A stretch of 64,000 nucleotides of DNA from an uncultured Lachnospiraceae bacterium (GCA_910578085.1 CAJTPM010000008.1:44698-108697), one strand, 5' to 3'; positions 43,513 through 52,672 are shown, counted from the first letter of the stretch. Notes: generated by a model from the letters alone, not told the origin. A program made the numbers and translations.

Positions 43513-43538
43513 ATGCGGGGCACAGGCGATACCCGCAT
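43513..43538 (+). promoter_or_regulatory. Second leader hairpin of glnA, possible ANTAR target
   Basis: ATGCGGG pairs with CCCGCAT; the inner loop can present ACAGGC closed by C-G. Both this loop and the ACTGAG of the first hairpin have A at position 1 and G at position 4, the bases recognised by ANTAR regulators in paired hexaloops. An ANTAR regulator is encoded just after glnA. The order relative to the terminator differs from the textbook arrangement, so the match is suggestive only. Confidence 0.4.
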
Positions 43539-43568
43539 GAGGCGGAGCATAAGGAGAGGAAGAAGGAT

Positions 43569-44900
43569 ATGGGTAATTTGACGAAGCAGGATATCATAAA
43601 TCTTGTGGCAGAGGAGGACGTGGAATTTATCAGACTGCAGTTTACGGATATCTTCGGCAATCTGAAAAATGTGGCGGTGACTTCGAGCCAGCTTGCGAGG
43701 GCTTTAAACAACGAGTGTATGTTTGACGGTTCGTCGATCGAGGGATTTACCGGCAGAGTGGAATCGGATATGTATCTGTATCCTGATTTCGATACGATGA
43801 CGATCTTTCCCTGGCGTCCCCAGCAGGGCAGAGTGGCGAGAATGATCTGCGATATCTACAGACCGAACGGCATGCCCTTTGAGGGTGATCCGCGCTATAT
43901 TCTGAAAAAGGCGATAGCGGAAGCTGCGGAAATGGGATATAGTTTTGATGTGGGGCCGGAGTGTGAGTTTTTCCTGTTTGACATGGATGAGAACGGCGCG
44001 CCCACAACCCATACAAGGGAGCAGGCAGGCTATTTTGACATGGGAACGGTGGATTTCGGGGAGAATGCCAGAAGGGATATGATCCTGACGCTGGAGGAGA
44101 TGGGCTTTACTGTGGAATCTTCCCACCACAGCAAGGCGCCGGCCCAGCATGAGATCGATTTTCAGTATGGGGAAGCGCTGCGGGCCGCAGACAATATAAT
44201 GACTTTCAAACTGACAGTGAAGACCATCGCCAAGCGGCACGGGCTGCATGCCACGTTCATGCCAAAGCCGAAGTTTGGCGTGCCGGGTTCCGGGATGCAT
44301 ATCAATATGTCCTTAAACCGGGATGGGGGGAATATTTTCGGGGACGCGTCGGATAAGAACGGTTTAAGCAGGGAGGCGTACTGGTTTATCGGAGGGATCA
44401 TGAGACATCTGAAAGGGATGACGGCTATCACGAATCCTCTTGTGAATTCCTATAAACGGCTGGTGCCGGGGTATGACGCGCCGGTGCATATCGCCTGGAG
44501 TCTGGGGAACAGAAGTCCGCTCATCCGGGTGCCGGCCACAGACATCAAACATGCGCGGATTGAGCTGCGCAATCCGGATCCCTGCGCAAATCCCTATCTG
44601 GCGCTGGCGGTGTGTCTGCGGGCAGGGCTTGACGGGATAAAGAATCAGATCATGCCGCCGGAAAGTGTGGATAAAAATATTCAGGAGATGAGCAGAGACG
44701 ATGTCAGACGGGAGGGCATCGAGTCGATTCCGGCCACGCTGCTTGACGCGTTGCAGGAACTGGAAAAAGATCCGCTTGTCACGCAGACATTGGGAGAGCA
44801 TGTGACAGGCAACTATGTCAAGGCAAAGAGGCAGGAATGGCAGGATTATATTTCGAGTATTTCGGAGTGGGAGATCGGGCGTTATCTGTTAAACTGCTGA
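43569..44900 (+). CDS. glnA: Glutamine synthetase, type I
   Basis: A 443-residue GSI enzyme that condenses glutamate and ammonia with ATP. Signatures are all present: QFTDIFGNLKNV at the start, FDGSSIEGF, FPWRPQQGRVARMICDIY, the Glu-ligand region VGPECEFFLF, GMHINMSLN, NSYKRLVPGYDAPVHIAWS, and NPYLALAVCLRAG. The ~443-residue length and lack of an adenylylation-type C-terminus fit the GSI-alpha class of Gram-positives, which is feedback-controlled. It has its own promoter and leader hairpins upstream and an ANTAR regulator gene downstream. Confidence 0.97.
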   Translation: MGNLTKQDIINLVAEEDVEFIRLQFTDIFGNLKNVAVTSSQLARALNNECMFDGSSIEGFTGRVESDMYLYPDFDTMTIFPWRPQQGRVARMICDIYRPNGMPFEGDPRYILKKAIAEAAEMGYSFDVGPECEFFLFDMDENGAPTTHTREQAGYFDMGTVDFGENARRDMILTLEEMGFTVESSHHSKAPAQHEIDFQYGEALRAADNIMTFKLTVKTIAKRHGLHATFMPKPKFGVPGSGMHINMSLNRDGGNIFGDASDKNGLSREAYWFIGGIMRHLKGMTAITNPLVNSYKRLVPGYDAPVHIAWSLGNRSPLIRVPATDIKHARIELRNPDPCANPYLALAVCLRAGLDGIKNQIMPPESVDKNIQEMSRDDVRREGIESIPATLLDALQELEKDPLVTQTLGEHVTGNYVKAKRQEWQDYISSISEWEIGRYLLNC

Positions 44901-45082
44901 TGCAGGCTGTTTAAAGGTTTAAGGCCTCATATGGAGGCGCAGCATTGCGGCTTGTGGAAGGGATGTCTGCGAGGCGGCAGTGTGCTGGGATTTCTACAGA
45001 ACAATACGGCAAAATGAGCCGCCGCAGGTGCTGTTTTAAGCTTCAGGCAGGGCTTTCGGCGATCCAGAAAGGGGGTGGGCGC

Positions 45083-45637
45083 ATGACCGGTATTGTAGTT
45101 GTGTTCCCTCGTCTGGAGGATGCGAAAGGGATAAGGAATCTGCTTGTCAGAAGCGGCTTTTTGGTACATGCGGTCTGCACCACCGGAGCCCAGGCTATCG
45201 GTGCGCTGGAAGATTTAAATGACGGTATTGTCATAAGCGGTTATAAACTGGCAGATATGATGTACCTGGAACTGCGGGACTGTCTGCCCCAAGGATTCAC
45301 TCTGCTGCTTCTGGCCACAAGGCAGCATCTGGCGGAGTGCGATATAGGCGGCAGCATGGCCTGTCTTCCCATGCCGCTTAAGGCACATGAGCTGATCGAA
45401 ACGGTGCATATGCTGATCAGGCAGTGCGAGCGGAATCGTAGAAAACGAAGAGAGAGCCCCCGGGAGAAAAGTACGGAGGAGATGGAGCTGATCGCACAGG
45501 CGAAGGCGTTTCTGATGGAGAAAAGATCCATGACGGAAATGCAGGCCCACAAGTATCTGCAGAAGTGCAGCATGGATAGCGGCAGAAGCATCGCCGAGTC
45601 AGCCCAGATGGTATTGAAGATGTACGCAAAAGGATAG
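45083..45637 (+). CDS. ANTAR-domain antitermination regulator
   Basis: A 184-residue NasT-like regulator. The N-terminal ~115 residues are a degenerate receiver (VVVFPRLEDAKGIRNLLVRS at the start; the phospho-acceptor position is not a clear Asp, since the third strand ends DGIVISGYK). The C-terminal ~55 residues are an ANTAR RNA-binding domain with IAQAKAFLMEKRSMTEMQAH and the following AHKYLQKCSMDSGRSIAES. ANTAR proteins bind paired hairpins in mRNA leaders and prevent termination, often in nitrogen genes. Directly after glnA, it probably controls glnA itself. ATG 45083 has AGGGGG upstream. Confidence 0.88.
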   Translation: MTGIVVVFPRLEDAKGIRNLLVRSGFLVHAVCTTGAQAIGALEDLNDGIVISGYKLADMMYLELRDCLPQGFTLLLLATRQHLAECDIGGSMACLPMPLKAHELIETVHMLIRQCERNRRKRRESPREKSTEEMELIAQAKAFLMEKRSMTEMQAHKYLQKCSMDSGRSIAESAQMVLKMYAKG

Positions 45638-45659
45638 AGCATAGGGCGAGAACCCGTGA

Positions 45660-45686
45660 GTTCGGAAAACCGAAGGTTTTTCGAAC
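45660..45686 (+). repeat. Strong intercistronic hairpin before dapF
   Basis: GTTCGGAAAACC pairs with GGTTTTTCGAAC over 12 bp (one G-U) with a 3-base loop, between the ANTAR gene and dapF. No T-run follows, so an RNA processing or stability element is more likely than a terminator. Confidence 0.6.
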
Positions 45687-45729
45687 ATGCACTGCGGACG
45701 TCAGGTGAGAAAAAGGAAGGAAACCGAAT

Positions 45730-46575
45730 ATGAAATTTACAAAAATGCATGGCTGCGGAAACGATTATATTTATATAAACGGCATGGAGGAAAAGATAGA
45801 CCGGGCGAAAAAGCCGAAGCTTGTGCAGCAGATGAGCGACAGGCATTTTGGCGCAGGCGGTGACGGCGTCATCTTTATCAACGCATCCGATGAGGCGGAT
45901 TTCGAGATGGAAATGTGGAATGCCGACGGTACAAGGGGGGAGATGTGCGGCAACGGTATCCGCTGCGTGGCAAAATATGTGTACGATAAGGGACTGACAG
46001 ATAAAAAAGAGGTCAGTATTATCAGTGGCGGGCAGGTTAAGTACCTGGAACTGCAGGTAGAGGACGGCAAGGTGGTGACCGTGAAAGTCAATATGGGAAA
46101 ACCTGTTCTTGCGCCGGCAGAGATTCCGGTGGTGATGCCGGGAAGCATGGAAAGTGCGGTAGATGTGCCGATCATCGTAGATGGGAAAACGCACTATATG
46201 ACATGTGTGTCAATGGGAAATCCACATGCTGTCATATTTGTGAACGATGTGTCAGAACTTGATCTGGAGAAGATCGGGCCGTTGTTTGAAAAGCATGAGT
46301 TGTTTCCCAGACGAGTCAATACGGAATTTGTGAAGGTTGTCGATAAAAACCATGTGGAAATGCGCGTCTGGGAGAGAGGCAGCGGGGAGACGTTAGCCTG
46401 TGGAACAGGGAGCTGCGCTGCGGTGGCGGCCTGCGTATTAAATGGTTTGACGGACAATTCCGTAACTGTTAAACTGTTAGGTGGCGAACTGTTTATAGAG
46501 TGGGACAGGGAGGCGGACCTGATCTACATGACCGGCCCTGCAACCACAGTCTATGAGGGGATGTACGATTTTTGA
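45730..46575 (+). CDS. dapF: Diaminopimelate epimerase
   Basis: A 281-residue enzyme that interconverts LL- and meso-diaminopimelate for lysine and peptidoglycan. The N-terminal MKFTKMHGCGNDYIYI and the two catalytic cysteine motifs, EMCGNGIRCVAKYVY and LACGTGSCAAVAA, are diagnostic, and MGNPHAVIFV is also typical. Length is normal. AAGGAAGGAAA precedes ATG 45730. It pairs with dapL downstream. Confidence 0.97.
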   Translation: MKFTKMHGCGNDYIYINGMEEKIDRAKKPKLVQQMSDRHFGAGGDGVIFINASDEADFEMEMWNADGTRGEMCGNGIRCVAKYVYDKGLTDKKEVSIISGGQVKYLELQVEDGKVVTVKVNMGKPVLAPAEIPVVMPGSMESAVDVPIIVDGKTHYMTCVSMGNPHAVIFVNDVSELDLEKIGPLFEKHELFPRRVNTEFVKVVDKNHVEMRVWERGSGETLACGTGSCAAVAACVLNGLTDNSVTVKLLGGELFIEWDREADLIYMTGPATTVYEGMYDF

Positions 46576-46588
46576 TGGGTAACGGGAG

Positions 46589-46652
46589 ATATTCGTAAGC
46601 TTGTTAAAGATGTGCTGGGAGAATATCTGCGGAACTGGGAATCAGCAGATAT
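46589..46652 (+). repeat. Covarying hairpin element, locus 2 copy a
   Basis: ATATCTGC (46623-46630) pairs with GCAGATAT (46645-46652) around a 14-base loop starting GGAACTGGGA. Bases 46589-46638 are repeated 111 bases downstream with one mismatch. The stem bases differ from the 26.3-kb and 63.8-kb copies but remain paired. Confidence 0.82.
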
Positions 46653-46699
46653 GCGGACAGCGCATAGCTTCGAATAGGGATGACGGTATTAAGTCAGCC

Positions 46700-46751
46700 A
46701 TATTCGTAAGATTGTTAAAGATGTGCTGGGAGAATATCTGCGGAACTGGAA
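46700..46751 (+). repeat. Covarying hairpin element, locus 2 copy b (half element)
   Basis: A 50-base direct copy of 46589-46638 with a single C to A change. It contains the left arm ATATCTGC and the GGAACTGGAA loop start, but the right arm is replaced by the GGAGGAG ribosome site of dapL, just as the second copy at 26.4 kb is replaced by that of the sensor kinase. Confidence 0.82.
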
Positions 46752-46763
46752 TGGAGGAGAAAG

Positions 46764-47978
46764 ATGTATAAAATTAACGAAGATTACCTGAAACTGCCGG
46801 GAAGTTATCTGTTTTCTACCATTGGCAAAAAAACAGCGGCCTACAAGGAGAAACATCCGGATAAAGACCTTGTGCGGATGGGCATCGGGGACGTGACGCA
46901 GCCTCTGGCACCAGCGATCATCGAGGCGCTGCATAAGGCGGTGGATGAGATGGGAAGTCCGGAGACATTTCACGGCTATGCACCGGATCTGGGGTATGAG
47001 TTTCTGCGAAACGCTATTGTGAAAAACGATTATCAGGCGAGAGGCTGTGATATTGCGGCGGACGAAATCTTTGTGTCCGACGGTGCAAAGTGCGACTGCG
47101 GCAATATTCAGGAGATTTTCAGTAAGGACAATAAGATCGCGGTCTGTGATCCGGTGTATCCGGTCTATGTGGATACCAATGTGATGGCAGGAAGAACAGG
47201 AACTTACGACGCGGTGAAGGAGACCTGGAGCGATGTGATCTATATGCCCTGCACTGCGGAAAATAATTTCTCGCCGGAACTGCCGGAGAAAACGCCGGAT
47301 ATCATTTATCTGTGCTATCCCAATAATCCCACCGGCGGGGCGATCACAAAGGATGCACTGCAGGTATGGGTGGATTATGCGAATAAAGTGGGGGCTGTTA
47401 TCATCTATGATGCGGCTTACGAGGCTTATATTTCCGAGGAGAATGTACCCCACAGTATCTATGAGTGTGAGGGGGCCAGAGGCTGTGCCATCGAGATCCG
47501 TTCCTTTTCCAAAAATGCGGGCTTTACGGGTGTAAGGCTTGGGTTCACGGTGATCCCGAAGGACCTGGAAGTAAATGGAACGAAACTGCACGCACTGTGG
47601 GCGAGAAGGCACGGAACGAAATACAACGGAGCGCCTTATATTATTCAGAAGGCCGGCGAGGCGGTTTATTCCGCGGAAGGAAAAGAGCAGCTTAAAAAGC
47701 AGGTGGCCTATTATATGAACAATGCGGCGTATGTCAGAGAAGGCCTGAAAGATGCCGGATATGAGGTGTACGGCGGCGTAAACGCACCGTACATCTGGAT
47801 GAAAACAACAAACAATATGACAAGCTGGGAGTTCTTTGATTATCTGCTGGAAAATGCGAACGTGATCGGCACACCGGGAAGCGGATTTGGCCCCAGCGGA
47901 GAAGGGTATTTCAGACTGACTGCTTTCGGAACGTACGAGAATGCTGTGGAGGCATTGAAGCGGATCCGGGCACTGTAA
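46764..47978 (+). CDS. dapL: LL-diaminopimelate aminotransferase
   Basis: A 404-residue PLP aminotransferase that makes LL-diaminopimelate from tetrahydrodipicolinate in one step. MYKINEDYLKLPGSYLF, FHGYAPDLGYEFLRN, SDGAKCDCGNIQE, LCYPNNPTGGA and IRSFSKNAGFTGVRLGF (PLP lysine in SFSKNAGF) are diagnostic of DapL rather than general aspartate aminotransferases. Together with dapF this gives meso-DAP. ATG 46764 is preceded by GGAGGAG, which overlaps the end of the second repeat element. Confidence 0.97.
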   Translation: MYKINEDYLKLPGSYLFSTIGKKTAAYKEKHPDKDLVRMGIGDVTQPLAPAIIEALHKAVDEMGSPETFHGYAPDLGYEFLRNAIVKNDYQARGCDIAADEIFVSDGAKCDCGNIQEIFSKDNKIAVCDPVYPVYVDTNVMAGRTGTYDAVKETWSDVIYMPCTAENNFSPELPEKTPDIIYLCYPNNPTGGAITKDALQVWVDYANKVGAVIIYDAAYEAYISEENVPHSIYECEGARGCAIEIRSFSKNAGFTGVRLGFTVIPKDLEVNGTKLHALWARRHGTKYNGAPYIIQKAGEAVYSAEGKEQLKKQVAYYMNNAAYVREGLKDAGYEVYGGVNAPYIWMKTTNNMTSWEFFDYLLENANVIGTPGSGFGPSGEGYFRLTAFGTYENAVEALKRIRAL

Positions 47979-48083
47979 GGAGACAATAACCCCGTTGCAG
48001 GCAGGAGGGATTGATTCCCGCCATGATACGGAAGCGGGGAAACAGCCGAAGTATCTGCGCTGTCGGGAGAGGAGTGAAATGTT

Positions 48084-49826
48084 ATGAAAAACTGTTACAG
48101 GGATCTGACCATAAAAGAGATTGGCGAGGACTGCATCGGCAGGACGTTGCGGGTTGCCGGGTGGGTGGAAAACATCAGGGACCATGGAGGCGTATCTTTT
48201 ATTGACCTGCGGGATATGTACGGCGTGCTGCAGGTGGTACTCAGGGATACCGGTCTGCTTACGGGTATTATAAAAGAACAGGCATTATCTGTTGAGGGTG
48301 TGGTACAGGAAAGGGATGAGGAGACTTACAATCCGAAAATTCCCACCGGTACCATTGAGCTGGAGGCACAGAAAATAGACATTCTGGGGAAAGTTTACAA
48401 ACAGCTTCCCTTTGAGATTCAGACATCGAAGGAGACCAGAGAGGATATCCGGCTCAAATACCGGTATCTGGATCTGCGGAACAGAAAGGTGAAAGACAAT
48501 ATCATCTTCCGCTCAAAGGTTATCAGTTTTCTGCGGGAAAAGATGGAGGAACTTGGTTTTCTGGAGATCCAGACACCGATCCTTTCCGCTTCCTCTCCGG
48601 AGGGGGCAAGAGATTATATTGTGCCTTCCAGAAAATACAAAGGGAAATTTTATGCGCTGCCCCAGGCGCCCCAGCAGTACAAACAGCTGTTGATGGCATC
48701 GGGATTTGATAAATATTTTCAGATCGCGCCCTGTTTCAGGGATGAGGACGCCAGAGCCGACCGTTCCCCGGGGGAGTTTTATCAGTTGGATTTTGAGATG
48801 AGTTTTGCCACCGAGGAAGATGTATTCCGTGTCGGGGAGGAAGTGTTGACGGCAGTCTTTGAAAAGTTTGCGCCGGAAGGGTATGAGGTGACAAAGGCAC
48901 CCTATCCTGTCATCAGTTATAAGCAGGCGATGCTGGAATTCGGGACGGATAAGCCTGATTTGAGGAATCCGCTGCGGATTATTGACCTGACTGAGTTTTT
49001 CCAGGAGTGCAGTTTTAAACCTTTTATTGGCAGAACAGTCCGGGCGATCCGGGTGAGCGAGCCCATGTCCAAAGGGTTTCATGAGAAGCTGCTGTCCTTC
49101 GCCACAGGACTTGGCATGGGTGGCCTGGGGTATCTCGAGGTGGCGGAGGATTTAAGTTATAAGGGACCCATCGATAAATTTATTCCGGAGGAAAAGAAGT
49201 CTGTGCTGCGGGAACTTGCCGGATTGGGAGTGGGCGATACGATTTTCTTTATGGCGGATAAGGAGGCGAAGGCTGCTTATTATGGCGGGCAGATCAGGAA
49301 AGAGCTGGGGGAGAAGCTGGATCTGTGCGAAAAAAATGCCTATCGGTTCTGCTATGTCAATGATTTTCCGATGTTTGAGCGGGATGAGGAGACAAAGCAG
49401 ATCGGGTTTACCCACAATCCTTTTTCTATGCCTCAGGGGGGACTTGCGGCGTTGCGGGAGAAGGATCCGCTTGAGGTGTTAGCCTATCAGTATGATATTG
49501 TCTGCAACGGGGTGGAACTGTCTTCCGGTGCGGTCAGGAATCATGACATTCAGGTGATGGAAGAGGCATTCCGGATCGCGGGATATGATAAGGAGATGCT
49601 GGAGAAGAAATTCGGGGCGCTGTATCAGGCCTTTCAGTTTGGGGCGCCTCCTCATGCCGGGATGGCGCCGGGAGTGGATCGGATGATCATGCTGCTGCGG
49701 AATGAGGAGAATATCAGGGAGGTTATTGCGTTTCCTATGAGCGGTTCGGCCCAGGATCTGATGAATGGAGCACCGGGGGATGTAACGGAAGAACAGCTGC
49801 GGGAAGTGCATATTAAGATCCGGTAG
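48084..49826 (+). CDS. aspS: Aspartyl-tRNA synthetase
   Basis: A 580-residue class II synthetase. An OB-fold anticodon-binding domain (VAGWVENIRDHGGVSFIDLR, residues ~20-40) precedes the catalytic core with QLDFEMSF and FRDEDARADRSPGEF (motif 2), a bacterial GAD insert around residues 300-400, and motif 3 GMAPGVDRMIML at the end. It charges tRNA-Asp; with GatCAB encoded downstream it may also be non-discriminating, but that cannot be told from sequence alone. GAGAGGAG precedes the start region. Confidence 0.97.
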   Translation: MKNCYRDLTIKEIGEDCIGRTLRVAGWVENIRDHGGVSFIDLRDMYGVLQVVLRDTGLLTGIIKEQALSVEGVVQERDEETYNPKIPTGTIELEAQKIDILGKVYKQLPFEIQTSKETREDIRLKYRYLDLRNRKVKDNIIFRSKVISFLREKMEELGFLEIQTPILSASSPEGARDYIVPSRKYKGKFYALPQAPQQYKQLLMASGFDKYFQIAPCFRDEDARADRSPGEFYQLDFEMSFATEEDVFRVGEEVLTAVFEKFAPEGYEVTKAPYPVISYKQAMLEFGTDKPDLRNPLRIIDLTEFFQECSFKPFIGRTVRAIRVSEPMSKGFHEKLLSFATGLGMGGLGYLEVAEDLSYKGPIDKFIPEEKKSVLRELAGLGVGDTIFFMADKEAKAAYYGGQIRKELGEKLDLCEKNAYRFCYVNDFPMFERDEETKQIGFTHNPFSMPQGGLAALREKDPLEVLAYQYDIVCNGVELSSGAVRNHDIQVMEEAFRIAGYDKEMLEKKFGALYQAFQFGAPPHAGMAPGVDRMIMLLRNEENIREVIAFPMSGSAQDLMNGAPGDVTEEQLREVHIKIR

Positions 49827-49916
49827 GATGTTTGCTTTACGGAGCTGGCCGTAGAAAGCGGACAGAAAGAATAGGATAGCCTGGAATTCAGAAGAAACTG
49901 TGAAGACACGTTTTTT

Positions 49917-50318
49917 ATGTTGTTTTACGAGAGGTTTAAGCGTACGGTGTTTACGGATGTACCGGACATTCCGTTTATGTTTATGGAAATCAATAACTGG
50001 CAGGGGATGAGTGTTCGGTGCGGCGTATGGCAGTATTATGAGAGCGGGGCGTTTCAGGATGGGAAATTTGAGAGGGTGCTGTCTTTTCTGAAAGCGGATG
50101 GGGAAGACGAAATGGCGTCTGTCTATGCGCGGGGGATACACGATTATGCAAATGAAAAGTATCAGGGAAACTGTGACTATCCGGAGGAGTGGTTCGACGA
50201 AACGGACAGGATAGATGACTGGATAAGCGCTCATGAAGAATATATTTATAAGTGGATGTATGATTTGATTATGAATTATCAATGTGAGGTTTTAAAACTT
50301 GGAGAGGCAGAAGCGTGA
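49917..50318 (+). CDS. Hypothetical protein
   Basis: A 133-residue acidic, aromatic-rich protein (NNWQGMSVRCGVWQYYESG, later EEWFDETDRIDDWISAHEEY) of no family that I recognise. The coding look is good, with many Trp, Tyr and acidic residues, but ATG 49917 has no obvious ribosome site, and the gene ends where a truncated acetyltransferase copy begins. It may be a small cytoplasmic protein of the accessory block inserted between aspS and gatC. Confidence 0.5.
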   Translation: MLFYERFKRTVFTDVPDIPFMFMEINNWQGMSVRCGVWQYYESGAFQDGKFERVLSFLKADGEDEMASVYARGIHDYANEKYQGNCDYPEEWFDETDRIDDWISAHEEYIYKWMYDLIMNYQCEVLKLGEAEA

Positions 50319-50570
50319 TCATCCCAAATCTGACAAGGAATGAAAGGCCTTACGCTTTTGTGGAAAATGTTGTGACTCATGGAGATTACAGGGGAAAGGG
50401 ATATGCCACAGAATGTCTGCATTATGCGAAAGACATTGCGGTAAAGAAAAATTGTTATAAGATGATGCTGCTCACAGGTTCCAGAGAAGGAAAAACACTG
50501 GAGTTTTACCGGAACGCGGGATATAACAGTACGGATAAAACGGTTTCTATACAGTGGATCAGTGGATGAA
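50313..50570 (+). pseudogene. Truncated duplicate of GNAT acetyltransferase (C-terminal half)
   Basis: From GCGTGATCATCCC onward this stretch is almost identical to 52376-52632, the C-terminal half of the intact acetyltransferase gene. It encodes about 85 residues including HGDYRGKGYATECL, the acetyl-CoA loop, but lacks the N-terminal half and a proper start. Only a few residues differ (for example RNAGYNSTDKTVSIQWISG against RKAGYNSTDKTAFIQWIDG). The pair of ~260-base direct repeats flanks the toxin-antitoxin-like cassette, offset 2063 bases. Confidence 0.85.
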
Positions 50571-50665
50571 ACAGGACAGGCAGGAATAAGTGGTTGATTT
50601 TTTATGAGAAATGCTTTACTTTTAATGTGTAACATAAAATGAGTTACAAATTAAAAAGGGATGCT

Positions 50666-51616
50666 ATGAAGGAATATATTGAAAAATGTTTGAGACGGCC
50701 GGTTGCTGTAAAGGAGAATACAAAATTATTGAAAAAACTCCCTTTGATTTATAAAGGTAACTATAATTTGTTTTCTGTATTGCAGGATGGAGTGGAATGG
50801 CTTATTGTACAACCCAAAATCGACTTGCGTTTAAATACATTGCGCCATGATAGAAATGAGATTGAGAAAATTTCCGGATTGAATTGTGCACTGTTTTTTA
50901 CAAAATTGAATTATTATTCAAAAGAAACAATGATAAAGGAAGGAATACCGTTTATTGTAGCGGACAAGCAAATGTTTCTTCCATTTATCGGGTTACTTTT
51001 GTCTGATAAAGATAGCAGGAAACTAAGGCCGGTTCATACCATATCTTTTTTGACGCAGAAACTTTTGTTGTGTGCTTTGTATGAAAAATGGCAGGATATG
51101 AGTGTGACAGGGATTGCGCAAAAACTTGGTGTTGCAAAAATGTCAGTAAGCAGATGTTTTGATGAAATGGAATATTTAGATATAGATATACTTGATATGT
51201 CTGGTAAAACAAGAAAGGTATCAGTCAGAGAAGAGATTGTAGCGCTGTGGGAGAAGATCAGGCCTGTTCTCAGGAGTCCGGTAATAAGAAGATATCAGCT
51301 GGCAGATGATATTTGCCTGAAAAAAATAGCTGGTATTTCTGCGCTTTGTGAATATTCTCTTCTTTCGGATAATAGTTATCCAACTTATGGGATTACCAAA
51401 AAAGAGTTGAGAGAGACAAATATTAAATCTTTCAGACCGATATCAGCAGGGGAGGAAAGCGGATGTGAAGTTTTAGAACTTGGATATTTTATAGACTTTA
51501 ATGGAAAACAGATTCAGGATCCTTTTAGTGTATTGCTTACGTTAGAGGGGGATGACAGGGAGGATGAAAGAGTACAGATTTGCATAGATGAGATGCTGGA
51601 GAATTATGTATGGTAA
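50666..51616 (+). CDS. Putative AbiEi-like antitoxin/regulator
   Basis: A 316-residue protein with a central winged-helix region (LLLCALYEKWQDMSVTGIAQ and GVAKMSVSRCFDEMEYLDI, residues ~130-175), flanked by alpha/beta parts. Proteins of this shape are found next to AbiEii-type nucleotidyltransferase toxins in Clostridia, as here, where the next gene overlaps it by seven bases. It probably represses its own operon and neutralises the partner. ATG 50666 follows AAGGG; ATG 50639 upstream is an alternative without a ribosome site. The gene itself appears intact although the partner is broken. Confidence 0.65.
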   Translation: MKEYIEKCLRRPVAVKENTKLLKKLPLIYKGNYNLFSVLQDGVEWLIVQPKIDLRLNTLRHDRNEIEKISGLNCALFFTKLNYYSKETMIKEGIPFIVADKQMFLPFIGLLLSDKDSRKLRPVHTISFLTQKLLLCALYEKWQDMSVTGIAQKLGVAKMSVSRCFDEMEYLDIDILDMSGKTRKVSVREEIVALWEKIRPVLRSPVIRRYQLADDICLKKIAGISALCEYSLLSDNSYPTYGITKKELRETNIKSFRPISAGEESGCEVLELGYFIDFNGKQIQDPFSVLLTLEGDDREDERVQICIDEMLENYVW

Positions 51617-52165
51617 AAGGATTAGATATATTTAGAGAGTATTTTGCCGGATTTGAGGATCAATATGTACTTATCGGCGGAACAGCATGTGATATTTTAT
51701 TTGCGGGAAATGCAGGTCAGTTCAGGGCGACAAGAGATATCGATATCGTGTTGATTGTAGAGGCGTTGACGGCAGAATTTGGTATAAAATTTTGGGAGTT
51801 TATAGAGGCCGGGCAGTACAGGAACAAAACGATGAGTACCGGACGGCCACAGCTTTACAGATTTGATAAACCGGGAATATCTGATTCTTTTTAAAATGAA
51901 AGCATATCTGGATTTAAAAGCCCGAAAAGAAAACGGAGAAGAAGTTGATTCACGTAATATAAAGAAGCATAAGAATGATGTTTTAAGGATTACGGCAGAG
52001 TTTTTATTGAAGCATATCAGTGTGCTACCGGAATCTGTATATATGGATGTGAGAAAGTTTTTTGAAAAGCTGGCAGAGGAGCCTTTCGATGCCAGTTTAT
52101 TGCAGAATTATGGATTAAGCAATATGGAACTTGTTGAGAGGCTTCAGGAGATATATTTTCTCTGA
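51610..52165 (+). pseudogene. AbiEii-like nucleotidyltransferase toxin, internally deleted
   Basis: The first part (51610-51894, 94 residues) has the nucleotidyltransferase signature YVLIGGTACDIL and RATRDIDIVLI (GG...DxD), then GRPQLYRFDKPG and a stop. In another frame, 51863-52165 continues with the family's C-terminal part, REYLILFKMKAYLDLKARK and SRNIKKHKNDVLRI. Homologues have about 70-90 residues between these two parts, so a deletion with frameshift has joined them. The toxin is therefore probably dead, leaving the antitoxin-like gene upstream. Confidence 0.75.
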
Positions 52166-52187
52166 TATTTGCAGATGTGGAGGAAGC

Positions 52188-52631
52188 ATGATGGTACGGG
52201 AAGCGGTGACGGAAGATCTGGAGGAGTTGCTGCAGTTATATCTGTATTTGCATGAGCAGACTGTTCCGGCATTGTCAGAGTATTTGCTGTCCACCTGGAA
52301 CCGGATTTTGGAGGACGAAAACCACCATCTGATCGTAAAGATAGTGGATGGCAGGATCGTTTCCTCCTGTGTTTGCGTGATCATCCCGAATCTGACAAGG
52401 AATGTAAGGCCTTACGCTTTTGTGGAAAATGTTGTGACTCATGGAGATTACAGGGGAAAGGGATATGCCACAGAATGTCTGGATTATGCGAAAGACATTG
52501 CGGTAAAGAAAAATTGTTATAAGATGATGCTGCTCACAGGTTCCAGAGAAGGAAAAACACTGGAGTTTTACCGGAAGGCGGGATATAACAGTACGGATAA
52601 AACGGCTTTTATACAGTGGATCGATGGATGA
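52188..52631 (+). CDS. GNAT-family N-acetyltransferase
   Basis: A 147-residue acetyltransferase: MMVREAVTEDLEELLQLYLY at the start, VENVVTHGDYRGKGYATECL as the acetyl-CoA binding block (Q/RxxGxG/A type) and LEFYRKAGY at the end. It transfers acetyl from acetyl-CoA to an unknown amine. GGAGG lies five bases before ATG 52188. Its C-terminal half has a near-identical truncated duplicate at 50313-50570, and it directly precedes gatC. Confidence 0.88.
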   Translation: MMVREAVTEDLEELLQLYLYLHEQTVPALSEYLLSTWNRILEDENHHLIVKIVDGRIVSSCVCVIIPNLTRNVRPYAFVENVVTHGDYRGKGYATECLDYAKDIAVKKNCYKMMLLTGSREGKTLEFYRKAGYNSTDKTAFIQWIDG

Positions 52632-52672
52632 AACAGGAAACAGAACAGGCGGGAATAAAAGGGAGAACAAAA

